A DNA stretch of 64,000 nt from Serripes groenlandicus (Eukaryota > Mollusca > Bivalvia > Cardiida > Cardiidae), in the NCBI GenBank assembly GCA_031761405.1, contig JASEVX010000007.1, forward strand, positions 64,041,573 to 64,105,572. The letters are read 5' to 3'. Below, one piece after another: positions 1 to 9,685 of this stretch (within the stretch, counting starts at the first letter, position 1; each line of letters begins with the position of its first letter). A model generated the notes under the pieces. That model worked only from the letters and a program-made list of their open reading frames with translations. It did no database searches and was not told where the DNA came from. The translations under genes and the position numbers were made by a program.

Positions 1-779
1 CATTCGCGGATGAATACACAAATAGTGATTCGGTCTTGTTATATTACACATGTGACATGTAACGAAATACATAATGGGTATATTAGATCGGATACAAGCA
101 TTGTCATGTGATAAAAAAAGTGTATACTAAAAGGAAAATGATGCTGTAGTAGCTTAACATGGCTTTGTAATTTGTTAGTCTGAGCGAGGGAAAATTTACT
201 TCTCTCTCAACATTTATGCTCATGAGGTTTCAATTTTTCCTCTCACCTCCTAGTACAATACAAAGCCATGTATCACTACTACAAAACAGATATTTCTTAT
301 ATGTCATGAAAGTTTATAACAATAAACTGGGATAAAATGAAAAAACGTCATATATCTCCATGTAAGAAGTAATTCCTATTGGAGGCTGTAAGTTTTCCAG
401 ATACTATGGAATGATACTATAAGACACCATCTATGTTTAGATACATTGTTACATCAGGAAAGGACCTGTCACATTTATCAGAAATGACATCAACTGTCAT
501 TGATTGTCTGTGTAATGTAATTATGATTAAGTTACAAAAATGAATGTTTGATACTGTAGTTCTTTCACTTCATGATTTATGCCCTTCTAACTATTTTGTG
601 ATGAGGCACTTATTGGTTTATGATCATACCAATTCTCCAGCCAAATTCAATAAACTTTTAAGGTGCATAGCATTTACTAATCTGACAGATATTGTTGCTG
701 GTTACACATTCATGAAAGGTTGTTTTTAGTGGCATTGTCAACATTTTGTTCTATTGATATATTTTATTTTGTCTTGCAG
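1..779. other. Flank without recognisable gene
   Basis: AT-rich sequence with only short chance open frames (544-729 is the longest). I see no repeat family or exon that I can support. The pyrimidine-rich end (TTTTGTCTTGCAG at 767-779) looks like a splice acceptor for the next entry. Confidence 0.4.
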
Positions 780-926
780 GTTCATGCATCCCCTCAGAGA
801 TATCATTCAGCCTATATAGGTGCTTGTGCTGTGGCTTTAATGGATATTTTTGAAATGAGCTGTGTTATGGCAGATGAATGGAACAAATTGGGAGTGCAGG
901 CATGTAGGAAATGGGGAACAAGCTGA
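780..926 (+). CDS. Possible terminal exon of an unidentified gene
   Basis: A good splice acceptor, TTTTGTCTTGCAG, ends at 779. It is followed by about 48 open codons closing with a TGA at 924-926. The peptide starts VHASPQRYHSAYIGACAVAL and continues with a mixed, globular-looking composition (MDIFEM, MADEWNKLG) unlike the repeat-derived frames around it. No upstream partner exon is visible in the preceding 780 bases, so the rest of the gene would lie left of the window. I do not recognise the family. A chance frame after a chance acceptor is the alternative. Confidence 0.3.
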   Translation, partial: VHASPQRYHSAYIGACAVALMDIFEMSCVMADEWNKLGVQACRKWGTS

Positions 927-1026
927 ATCTGTTCCAGCAGACCTGTTTGGAGACCAGCTGGGAAAAAGTATCTTATATCAGAGCAGATGCCTTTAGAATT
1001 TACCTTTCTTGTAAATAGTTTATCAT

Positions 1027-1394
1027 TTTCCCTCATATAGACGCTTACTGATGCCTCCGCAGCAGATGGCTTTTATTAAAACATAGTAACAAAAGAAACA
1101 ATTGCTCAAAACAAGCATTTTTTCCTTTTGCCTCAATGTTTTCCACTTTTAGTTATAGAATATCCATTCAATTATAGTGATTTTCTATTCTTTCATAAAA
1201 TATGTTCAAAGTCGTCTAACATTGTGACAAAAAGCTGAAAAATTTCCATAAAAAATAGCTTAAATAAAGTTGAAAACATTGTGGCCCAAAGGGGAAGTTG
1301 CTCATCATGAGCAATTTCACCTTTGGCCACAATGTTTTCAAAAGTCGTCTGCTGCTATTGCGTAAAAATGCGTCTGCAGGTGGGAAAGGGTTAA
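1027..1394. repeat. Palindromic TTAA-type MITE, two partial copies
   Basis: The first part (about 1027-1222) runs from CCCTCATATAGACGC to TTCAAAGTCGTCT. The second (about 1223-1394) contains the palindromic core GAAAACATTGTGG...CCACAATGTTTTC and ends GGGAAAGGGTTAA. Terminal TTAA plus CCCTTT ends suggest a piggyBac-type MITE, although no transposase is present. Confidence 0.6.
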
Positions 1395-1559
1395 CATTCC
1401 AAAATTGAACATACTTTAGGCTCGTAATCATGGTTTTACAAAGGAGTCAAATGATCTAAAGAGTTGTTTTGTTTATTTTTTCTTTAGCAATTATTAATAT
1501 GATTGTGTTCTTTTACCATTTCCTACATCTTTCAAAAGCTCTATTTATGAAAGTATATT

Positions 1560-1676
1560 ATTGAAAAAAGTTGAAAACATTGTGGTAACAGGAAAATTTG
1601 CTCATTTTGGCACAATGTTTCAAAAGTTGTCTGCTGCAGAAGCATCAAAATGTCTACATGTGTGAAAATGTAAACA
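1560..1676. repeat. Half copy of the palindromic MITE
   Basis: This carries GTTGAAAACATTGTGG, the complementary arm GCACAATGTTTCAAAAG and the GTCTGCTGCAGAAGC end. The left half is missing. Confidence 0.5.
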
Positions 1677-1719
1677 TTTTTAGATCACCTGAGCCAAAGG
1701 CATTTCGAGCGCTTCATGC

Positions 1720-1767
1720 AAAACAGTTGTAACTACATTTTGTCTGAGATGTAGTTACAACTGTTTT
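1720..1767. repeat. Perfect 19-bp inverted repeat
   Basis: AAAACAGTTGTAACTACAT at 1720-1738 is the exact reverse complement of 1749-1767, with a 10-base loop. A diverged relative lies at 2925-2984. Confidence 0.8.
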
Positions 1768-1784
1768 GAGAGAAGCCATAGATT

Positions 1785-2535
1785 TGTGCATTTGACTGTT
1801 TTAATAGCTTTGCATGTTCCTTTGGTGTTTAATAGCTTGGCATGTTCCTTTGGTGGTCCTCTATGTAGAACTTTGGTTGCTGCAGCATTAGAAATGTCCA
1901 ACCTTTAAGATTATTCTCCTAATAATTTGATTGAAAGGTTTATTTGGAAACCCTCTATAAAAGCTGTTCAAGCCATATTGATTTGTTTAAAAATATGGCG
2001 TTCTGACAACATCAGAAGAAAAGGCAAATGACAAAAACTTCCATGCTTAAGAAAGTGCTTGTCTTATTTCAAGATAATATATTTGAGATGTTCAGGTCAT
2101 ATTGATTGGTTGAAAAACGTAGCCACAAGGTGGCATCATAAAAGGGGTAAAATAAACTTAGCTTCAAATGACATCTGCTCCTTAACCAATAGACCTTTAT
2201 CAACCAAACTTCACAGAAAGTTTAATTTGATAGACATCTTTCAAAACTTATCGAAGATTTAAATACCATGTCGAACTTTGGTTGCTGCAGCATCAGAAAA
2301 TGGGGGAAAATGCCCATACTTTTAAATTCTTCACCTCTGAATCCACACATATGGTTTAGTAGAAATGTTCCTTTGGTGGACCTCTATCAAACTTTTTTAA
2401 GCCATATTGATTGGGTTGAAAAACAAGTTGCCAGGCAGCATAAAAAACGACGTAAAATTAACTTCATCTCCTATACCACTGGACCTAAACAAAGTCACGG
2501 GAATGTCCCTTTTGAGGTCCTCTTTCAGTTGTAAT
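1785..2535. repeat. Degenerate tandem or dispersed repeat
   Basis: A unit including GCATGTTCCTTTGGTG is tandemly duplicated at about 1808-1855. The phrases GTTGCTGCAGCAT, ATGTTCCTTTGGTGGACC and CATATTGATTGG recur with irregular spacing to about 2530. No coding sense was found. A related stretch lies at 6190-6490. Confidence 0.45.
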
Positions 2536-2924
2536 GCCTTATTACAAATGTCCTTTACTAATAAGCCGTTTTATTTACAGTATCCACTCCCTGCAACTCA
2601 TGATAAAAAAAATAACATACTCAGGTGATGGTTTTAGGGCCATGGCACCTTGGCCTTCTTGTTTACCTTTGAACTGACAGTTACAACTTTTGCATCATCT
2701 GCATTAGATGACATTGAAAGATTTAGGGGTGGAGAACGTGGCAATTTTACCTTTTTCCAACACAGATTTTTCTGTTAAAGCTGAAATTGTACTTTTTTTA
2801 ATACTTTTTGTGTTTCATGTTTAATTTCTAATTTCAAATGTTTTCAATTGAGAAAAGTTCAAAGTGCACAATTACATATCAGGTGATAGGTGGTTGTATA
2901 TTTATAGCAATAATATAGTGGTTT

Positions 2925-2984
2925 CATGCAAAGCATTGTTGTAACTACATCTTGAAAAAGATGTAGTTAAAACTGTTTTGCATG
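2925..2984. repeat. Imperfect inverted repeat related to 1720-1767
   Basis: The arms at 2925-2953 and 2958-2984 both contain GTAGTTA/TAACTAC and CATGCAAA/TTTTGCATG. The unique AT-rich sequence on either side (2536-2924 and 2985-3285) holds nothing I can name. Confidence 0.65.
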
Positions 2985-3285
2985 AAGCCCTTGAATAGTT
3001 TCTTGTGATCTCTTACGAACATTCCAAAACTTTATAAGCTTTTCTTTTCCTGAGCTTTATAAATTAATCTATATCAAATCTTAAGCCAAATGAATTGTGA
3101 TGCTTTACTACATTTTATTGTACTTTCTTGTGATAACATATTTACAGTTAACCTAATGCAGTCAATATTTGATGCCTTACGTTATAGCAAATACCTTCTG
3201 AAAAGTTTGTTTTTTCTTTTCACATAATGTTATAGCCTCTACGGCAAAAAATGGTTCCACACTATTTTAGATATATACCGGTACT

Positions 3286-3475
3286 AACTTCCCTCATACG
3301 ACAATTCTGCAGCAGACAACTATGAACAAATGTTGTCAAAAAATAGAAAATCTCTATAATTGAATGGATAACCTATGACTAAAAGTGGAAAACATTGTGG
3401 CAAAAGGAGAAATTGCTTGTTTTGAGCAATTTCTTCTTTTGTCACTATGTTTTCAAAAAGCTGTCTGCCTCTGTC
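3286..3475. repeat. Palindromic MITE copy, right end lost
   Basis: It starts CTTCCCTCATACGAC and contains GGCAAAAGGAGAAATTGC with its inverted partner. It breaks off after CTGTCTGCCTCTG, where unrelated sequence begins. Confidence 0.55.
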
Positions 3476-3507
3476 ATGCTATACTTCCTGATTTATTGGC
3501 AGGTGGC

Positions 3508-3571
3508 ATCCTCGGTACCCAGGATATTATACATACAGGATATTAGTATGAATAGCCTGGGTACCAAGGAT
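3508..3571. repeat. Hairpin at the broken MITE end
   Basis: ATCCTCGGTACCCAGG (3508-3523) is the near-exact reverse complement of CCTGGGTACCAAGGAT (3556-3571). Both arms are flanked by GGCAGGTGG. It may be a small insertion or fold-back element. Confidence 0.5.
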
Positions 3572-3839
3572 GGGCAGGTGGGTAACACATGTGTTCAATC
3601 AAACACTCTTATATTGATATGCAGGCTCTAACTGTATTACAAAAAAGCAATATTTAGTTTGACTGTTCTTAGTTTAAGGAGATCTTTTGCCGTCACCTTG
3701 TATCATTAACGCATTGATTATTATAATAAAGATATATTTTTTATTATCGTGCTGCCTGTCTGTAAGGCATTTCTCTATTGTCTTTCATCACACTTTGTAA
3801 TTGTTAAAATAGTTAATTGCAGACCAAACATTAATTCCA

Positions 3840-4023
3840 TTATCCCCTTCCTACATACAACAAATCTCCAGCAGACAACTTCGATAACATCTTGGCAAAA
3901 TTATGGAAAATCTCGGTTAATGAAAGCATGATAATTGAAAACATTGTTACAGAATGAGAAATTGCTCAGAAAGTTGTCTGCTGCAGAGACGTCAAAATGT
4001 TTCTGTATCATGGAAAGGGTTAA
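3840..4023. repeat. Palindromic MITE copy, internally deleted
   Basis: It starts CCCCTTCCTACATACAAC with CAGCAGACAACTT and ends GGAAAGGGTTAA. The central palindrome is shortened. Confidence 0.55.
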
Positions 4024-4270
4024 ACATTCCTGATATTGTTATGTGTCATGTGTTAAAACAATACATATTATATAGCTTTACATGAAATTTATATATATTT
4101 TGGGACATTGTATAATAAGGTTATTTTTGTACTACTTGCAAATAGCGGGATGTCAATATGAGATCACTGTTCCATCGTCTATTTGCCACACTTTTAAGTT
4201 CTCGGGGCCTGTGATTGGGAGAGCTTATGCTGTTACGCTGTTGTTGGCAGTAGCAGCATAGAAAAATTGT

Positions 4271-4500
4271 TTAACCCTTTCTTAAATACAGTAAATCTGA
4301 ATCAAACGATGTTGAAAACATCTAGGCAAAAATATGGAAAATCTCATTAAATGAAAGTTTAATTATTGATTTGAGTTGCAAACATTGTGGCAAAAATATA
4401 AAATGCTCATAATAAGCAATTTTTTCCTTTTGTCGCAATATTTTCCAAATTCGCCTGACGCAGATGTGTCAAAATGCATTTGCAAGTGAGAAAAGGTTAA
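4271..4500. repeat. Palindromic MITE copy bounded by TTAA
   Basis: TTAACCCTTTCTT opens at 4271 and AAAAGGTTAA closes at 4500. The arms are related by inversion around GCTCATAATAAGCAA. TTAA at both ends matches the piggyBac-type target duplication. Confidence 0.65.
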
Positions 4501-4799
4501 GTTTTGTATAAAATGAAGACTCCTGCCAGCAAGCTAGGCTGTCTTGCTGAATGGGTTATTAGCAGTGGACATATTTTCCTTAAAAAACTCTTGTTTGTGT
4601 ATATGTTTTCATGATAGTGTGTATAAAAATAGACTCCATGGGATTAATTTACGTGACTCTAGAGCTCTAATAAGAAACAAATTTAATGTTCTAAAATCCT
4701 TGCCTTACCTGTTAACTCTATCAATGAGACAGTTCTGTTTAGTACCCATAGCATAGGCTTTTGATGGGTAATAAAAGAGAGACTGTGTGGGGGAAATAT

Positions 4800-4915
4800 A
4801 CATAGATGCCCCTTTGCAGAAAGACAACTCCTGAAAACTTTATGTCAAAAGGAGATAATTTGTCCTTATTCACAATATTTTCAAAATGAAGCCTCCACAT
4901 TCAATATGTTAGGGG
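4800..4915. repeat. Diverged MITE fragment
   Basis: AGACAACTCCTGAAAAC and GTCAAAAGGAGATAATT resemble the palindromic MITE, but the ends are eroded. Confidence 0.35.
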
Positions 4916-5079
4916 ACTAGGTTTTACTTTGTGATGTACAATGTTGTCAGTCAGTATATTATATATAGAGAAGACATACCCCTTCCATTGCTATTTTTTA
5001 GAAAGATGTTAGAATGTAAATGATTGATGCTTCCTTATATATCATGTGAATGAAAATTGTTTAAATTAACACACTTGCA

Positions 5080-5284
5080 TTAACCCTTACCAATATACAT
5101 TAAATCTGAAGCAGACAATTTCGAAAACATAGGTAAAATTCTGGAAAATTTCTTTTAATAAAGAGAAAAGAGTTGAACACATCCTGGCTAAAGGTGAATG
5201 CAATTTCTCCATTTGCAACAATGTTTTCAAAAGTCGTCTCATGCAATTACATGAAATATGTATCAGCAGGGAAGAAAGTGTTAA
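5080..5284. repeat. Palindromic MITE copy bounded by TTAA
   Basis: TTAACCCTTACC opens at 5080 and the element ends with TTAA at 5281-5284. GAAGCAGACAATTTC and CAACAATGTTTTCAAAAG form the two arms. Confidence 0.6.
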
Positions 5285-5742
5285 TTTATTAAGTACAATA
5301 TTTATATTGTAACTTGTTTTGAATGATTTTAAGAATAGGTTGTTATGTAAGACAGCTGTACAAAATATACAACCATCTTGCAAAATATGTAGTGATTACG
5401 CATTTTTAAATGTCTGGGAATCGTGTTTGTCATGTTGTCTGTAAATCTGTGTGGGCTTCCATCTGTGTCTGGTCTATTTCTCGGAAACTGCTTGCTGCAA
5501 TTCAACAAAGCTGTATTGAAAATGTCAATAAAAGCAAGATCTATACTAAGATGTATGGATGATATTTTAACATGGAGTGTTCAATGTGAACTATTGTGAT
5601 TGGCCTTTGTCTGTTTTTCGTCAACAATTTGCTCCGTCCCTATTTCAAAATATTTTCACAAGGAGATTCTTGCTTTACCCTTTATTGCCATTGTGGCTGA
5701 GAGTCGATCAATAACAATGGAAACCCAAGACTGACCCTTGCT

Positions 5743-5973
5743 TTAACCCTTTCCCTCATACAACAATTCTGCAGCAGACGACTTTGAACATATTTTGTCA
5801 AAATATGGAAAATCTCAATAATTGAATGGATAGCCTATGACTAAAAGTGGAAAACATTGTGGCAAAAGGAGAAATTGCTCGTTTTGAGCAATTTCTTCTT
5901 TTGTCACTATGTTTTCAAAAAGCTGTCTGCTGCAGAGGGCTTCAGAAAGCGTCTATATGAGGGAAAGGATTAT
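5743..5973. repeat. Best-preserved palindromic MITE, about 231 bp
   Basis: TTAACCCTTTCCCTCATAC opens the element and its approximate inverse ATATGAGGGAAAGGATTA closes it. The arms CTGCAGCAGACGACTTT and the inverse near 5920 flank a core palindrome GAAATTGCTCGTTTTGAGCA. Length, TTAA ends and CCC-starting termini fit a non-autonomous piggyBac-like element. Confidence 0.65.
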
Positions 5974-6189
5974 GCGTAAGAGCCGGCTAAATGGGTCTGA
6001 CCAATTGGAGTCAATGCAACAACTCCAGCAGGTTGGATGGTATTGGTTTCATACCTTATATTTCTTTTATCTCAATGTAAATATAAGGTGTGGGACTAAT
6101 ATCATCTTTCCTGTCTGCCATTATATGACCTAGTTGACAGTGGCGTAAAACCCAGAACAAACCAACATTGCCCTTTATCAAAATTATTC

Positions 6190-6490
6190 TAATGGTTCCT
6201 CTCAGTTGCAGATGGTCCCAAAAGCTACATAGAAAGACTCTCTATAAACCTCATGTCCTAAGCTACTGACCCAATTTCAAAAGAACACACAAATGTTCCT
6301 TTGGAAACGTTCTGCTAAATTTCAAAACATCATGGCCAACAGAGCTAGAAATAGAAAAATCTTTATTACATCAATCACTGACCCAATTTCTAAATAATTT
6401 CTCACAAATGTTCCTTAAGTTGCCCTCTACCAAATGTGTTCAAACAGTTCTGATCCGGTACACAAGATGGTTGCCAGAGCTTCAAGCATT
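6190..6490. repeat. Degenerate repeat of the 1785-2535 type
   Basis: ATGTTCCTTTGG and ATGTTCCTTAAG phrases each precede CTCTACC/GTTCTGC and a GGTTGCCAGAG-like motif. The spacing suggests two worn units. The following 6491-6879 shows no gene. Confidence 0.4.
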
Positions 6491-6879
6491 TTGGTTTCTG
6501 CTTAAACTCGGGTTTGTCAGGTGAGTGATATAGGAGTGATATATATCTTGTTAACTTAAACATATTGAATCTTTGTCAGAAGTTGTCTTGATGTGTGTCT
6601 ATGCTATGAGTGACATGGGTCAACAACTTGGTCAATAATTTAAATTTAAGAAAGGCTTGTGGAGTATCTATGAGGCCATAATGTTTAACATGTGTTTATT
6701 TAAACTTTGAAAAAGTGTTTATGCTCAGTTTGAATATTGAATATGTCAGATCAAAATCTTGGTCAAACCTTGTGGACCCTCATATCTTTTACTTGATCTT
6801 GATTTATTTGATTATTTGTCTTCAAGTTTTGATATGGATCATGTTTGGTCTTTGCCTATAGTTTTACCAAAATATTTCT

Positions 6880-7106
6880 TTAACCCTTACCCACATACAA
6901 CAAATATGCGGCAGACGACTTTGAAACCATGTAGTCAAAGGTATGGACAATCGCATTAAAAAGAACACAATGGAATAAAGTTTAAAATAGTGTTGCAAAA
7001 GGAGAAATTTCTCATCATGAGCAATTTCTGCTTTTGTCTTAATGTTTTTAAAAGTCGTCTGTAACAAAGATATGAAAAAGCGTCTAGATATGTGTAAAAT
7101 GGTTAA
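6880..7106. repeat. Palindromic MITE copy bounded by TTAA
   Basis: TTAACCCTTACCCACATAC opens it and GTAAAATGGTTAA closes it. The core is GAAATTTCTCATCATGAGCA. Confidence 0.65.
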
Positions 7107-7127
7107 TCATACAAGACGCAGCTTAAT

Positions 7128-7263
7128 TGGTAAATAAAGTTGAAAAATATTTGGCCAAAGGGGAAATTGGTCATCATGTGCAATTTCACTTTTGGCCTCA
7201 ATTTTTTCAAAAGTCGTCTGCTGCTATTGCGTCAAAATGCGTCTGCAGGTGGGAAAGGGTTAA
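7128..7263. repeat. Right half of the palindromic MITE
   Basis: This has the central palindrome and the right end only (GTCTGCTGCTATTGCG...GGGAAAGGGTTAA), directly after the copy at 6880-7106. Confidence 0.55.
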
Positions 7264-7544
7264 GTTTTGTTAATGAACGCCTGGTACTCAGATGAGACAT
7301 AAAGAGCCACCATGGCTCTCTTGTTTTAGCGGAGTTACGAGTCTTATGACCATTGGATATTTTACTTGAAAAGCATTTGGTGAGCATCCAACAGTGTTAC
7401 TAATTGTTTTGTTTGTTTTTACATGTCTTAATATTTTTTGAACATAACAATGCTTCTATTAGTAATCATACTGTAACATTCTAATTATTTAATAAACAAG
7501 TTTGGGGATATCAACTAGTTTTAATGAACTTACATGTTTTTATT

Positions 7545-7835
7545 TAAGTTCCCTGTCTGAGCATGGAGACGAATATCTGATAGTAGCAAAGTCCGACTCC
7601 ATTAGTTCTCATAGCCTTGAAGCTACTTGTATATGATAGTATCTCGTATGGGCAAGACAAGAATATCCTGACTTTGTTGGTTCTCGTAGCCTCCAAGCTA
7701 CGAGTATATGAGAGTATAATATCTTATGGGAAAGCATACCCCGACTTTGTTGGTTCCCATATCCTTCAAGCTACGAGTAGCTGATAGTATCTCTTATAGG
7801 AAAACATACCCGATATTTTATGGGCAGTCATTGTA
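7545..7835 (+). repeat. Remnant of the 70-bp satellite, about 4 monomers
   Basis: Diverged monomers carry TTGGTTCTCGTAGCCTCC, AAGCTACGAGTATATGA and ATCTCTTATAGGAAAAC in the same order as the large arrays. It lies about 1.6 kb outside the homeobox amplicon and is not attached to a gene copy. Confidence 0.8.
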
Positions 7836-8062
7836 ATTTAATGCTGTAAATATTTATCAAATATCCGTTGTGTTATAGCGCCGATATGACCATCATTTCA
7901 GTGGTATTGTTCCACACAAATTTAAATCCTAAGTCACATAACAATTGTTTCACATTAACAGACCATGTATTACACTCGTTTGAGTCCATGTTATTACAAT
8001 TAAACATTACTACAGTATATAAAAAGATGTATAATATAACAATTCATATATACATACTTTTT

Positions 8063-8565
8063 GTGTCACCTGCGTAGCATGGTAGGCACTTAGGGATTAC
8101 TTTGTTTTTTGTCCGGCGTCTGTCTGTCCGTCCGTCCGCATGAGAGAGTACTTTGTGGGGTGCGTGTTTTTCCTAAAGCCCACCCTTATAAAGACACTTA
8201 GATCAATAGTTTATTTTTATTTTTTATAACGGGTATCTCATTTGCATATTAATGTTATTCATTCCGTAAAAGGGGGTTAATTACGGAATGAATGCCATAC
8301 TTGTGGGGTGCACCCCACAAGTAAAACATCAAAGGAAATAACCCCACAAGTACTCTCCCATGCTTTCAAATAACTTTTTCTACTCAAAGGATTACATTGA
8401 AACTTCTGACAAATGTTTATATCAATGTGTGTGATTGGTTCACAAAAGGGGGATAATCCAAATATTTTTATATCGGAGTTATTGCCCCTTTTTTGTCAAA
8501 AAATAAAATTTTCTGAAAAGGCCCCGGCAGGTGACACACGTGCTCCGGGGAGCACTCCATTCTAG
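8063..8565 (+). mobile_element. Non-autonomous Helentron-like element (HINE/DINE-1 type)
   Basis: GTGTCACCTGC at 8063-8073 is the exact reverse complement of GCAGGTGACAC at 8527-8537. Just beyond the second repeat is a hairpin, GTGCTCCGGGGAGCAC, followed a few bases later by CTAG at 8562-8565. A GTCTGTCTGTCCGTCCG microsatellite sits near the left end. Short asymmetric terminal repeats, an internal microsatellite and a 3' hairpin are the hallmarks of Helentron-derived short elements. It has no coding capacity. An old MITE with 11-bp TIRs is the alternative. Confidence 0.55.
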
Positions 8566-8718
8566 TTTATCATGATTGTGATTCAAATAGCAAGTATTGA
8601 TATATGATCAGTCCTCCTATATTCACTTTCCACTGCAAATTGATTACATAATACACAGTATCTTTCATTTCTGTCAATATTTGTATATTGTTGTTTTTGG
8701 TTTTTTTCCCATGGGGAT

Positions 8719-8892
8719 AAAAAAGAGATTTTTTTTAAAAGAAACACTTTAATTGGAGATATAAAAGATGGAGGTATGAAAATGATTGATATAAAACTAT
8801 TTGTTAAATCTATAAAAGTAAGCTGGGTAAAAAAGACTTAAGTTAACTGACGATGATTCAAACTGGCAAGAAATCACGAAAGTTTACTTTAA
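8719..8892 (+). pseudogene. Relic of a non-LTR retrotransposon reverse transcriptase
   Basis: The frame reads KRNTLIGDIKDGGMKMIDIK, then LFVKSIKVSWVKKT and a stop. After a +1 shift it reads LTDDDSNWQEITKVYF. The GGxKMIDxxxFxKSxKxSW pattern is typical of the C-terminal part of LINE reverse transcriptase ORFs. The stop and frameshift show that it is dead. Confidence 0.65.
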
Positions 8893-9055
8893 AAATAGTA
8901 GTAATGGCTGCTCTCATTGGCGCTCAATGTTGTGGGGTTAGCAATACGATTGACTAGCTGGTAGCAGGATAAATGTACCAGTGATATTGATAACTTATCC
9001 AGGACCCGCCGCGATATAACAGGAATTTTGTTTGAAAGCGGGCTAAAGTACCAAG
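8893..9055 (+). repeat. SINE 3' part
   Basis: The body AATGGCTGCTCTCATTGGCG ... GACCCGCCGCGATATAACAG ... GAAAGCGGGCTAAA matches the complete SINE at 31831-32084 but lacks the tRNA-like head. The same flank (GCAATCATCGTTTCACTGGG) follows it as follows that copy. Confidence 0.65.
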
Positions 9056-9139
9056 CAAACATGCAATCATCGTTTCACTGGGATTACTATAATTAGGTCA
9101 GATTCAGTAATGAATACAAGGCTACTTGTCTAGATGAAA

Positions 9140-9345
9140 TTGCGAGTCGAGTTCGTTCCCCGAACTGGTCATACCAAAGACTTTAATAATAGTAGTAATG
9201 TCTGCTCTCATTGACGCTCAATGTTGTGGGGTTAGCAATACGATTGGTGTCAGGATAAATGGACCAGTTATACTGATAACTTACCCAGGACCCGCCGTGA
9301 TATAATAGGATAAAATTATTTTGAAAGCGGGCTTAAAAACCAAAC
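9140..9345 (+). repeat. SINE with partial tRNA-like head
   Basis: It starts in the B box (CGAGTTCGTTCCCCGAAC) and runs through the same body to GAAAGCGGGC and a CAAACAAAC tail. It is followed by ATTATCGTTTCACTGGGA, and the homeobox amplicon begins at about 9376. Confidence 0.65.
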
Positions 9346-9456
9346 AAACATTCAATTATCGTTTCACTGGGATTACTTGAAAAATCTGTGTCATTAGAAA
9401 AAGATTACTCATAATATCAACTATAATCAACGGGACATGCCAAGTGCCCATCATAA

Positions 9457-9466
9457 TATATATAAG
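9457..9466 (+). promoter_or_regulatory. TATA box, homeobox copy 1
   Basis: TATATATAAG lies 220 bases upstream of the proposed ATG. All seven copies keep a TATA box here, followed by ATTGAGACC and the same leader. Confidence 0.6.
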
Positions 9467-9685
9467 TAGCATTGAGACCATCAACGTTTGATCCGTTCTA
9501 TTATCTTTCTAATTGATGATTAATGTTTCAACAATTACAGTGTTTGCAAACAACTCAAAACTTTGATGATTTCAATTAGACTGAGATCACTTCATGATTT
9601 ATCGAGATTTTGTGTTTCACACTGTCTAAGTTTGAGGAAGTTTGCATGAGTTTTCAATCATCAGTGGCAAGTTGTTTGGTCAAAC

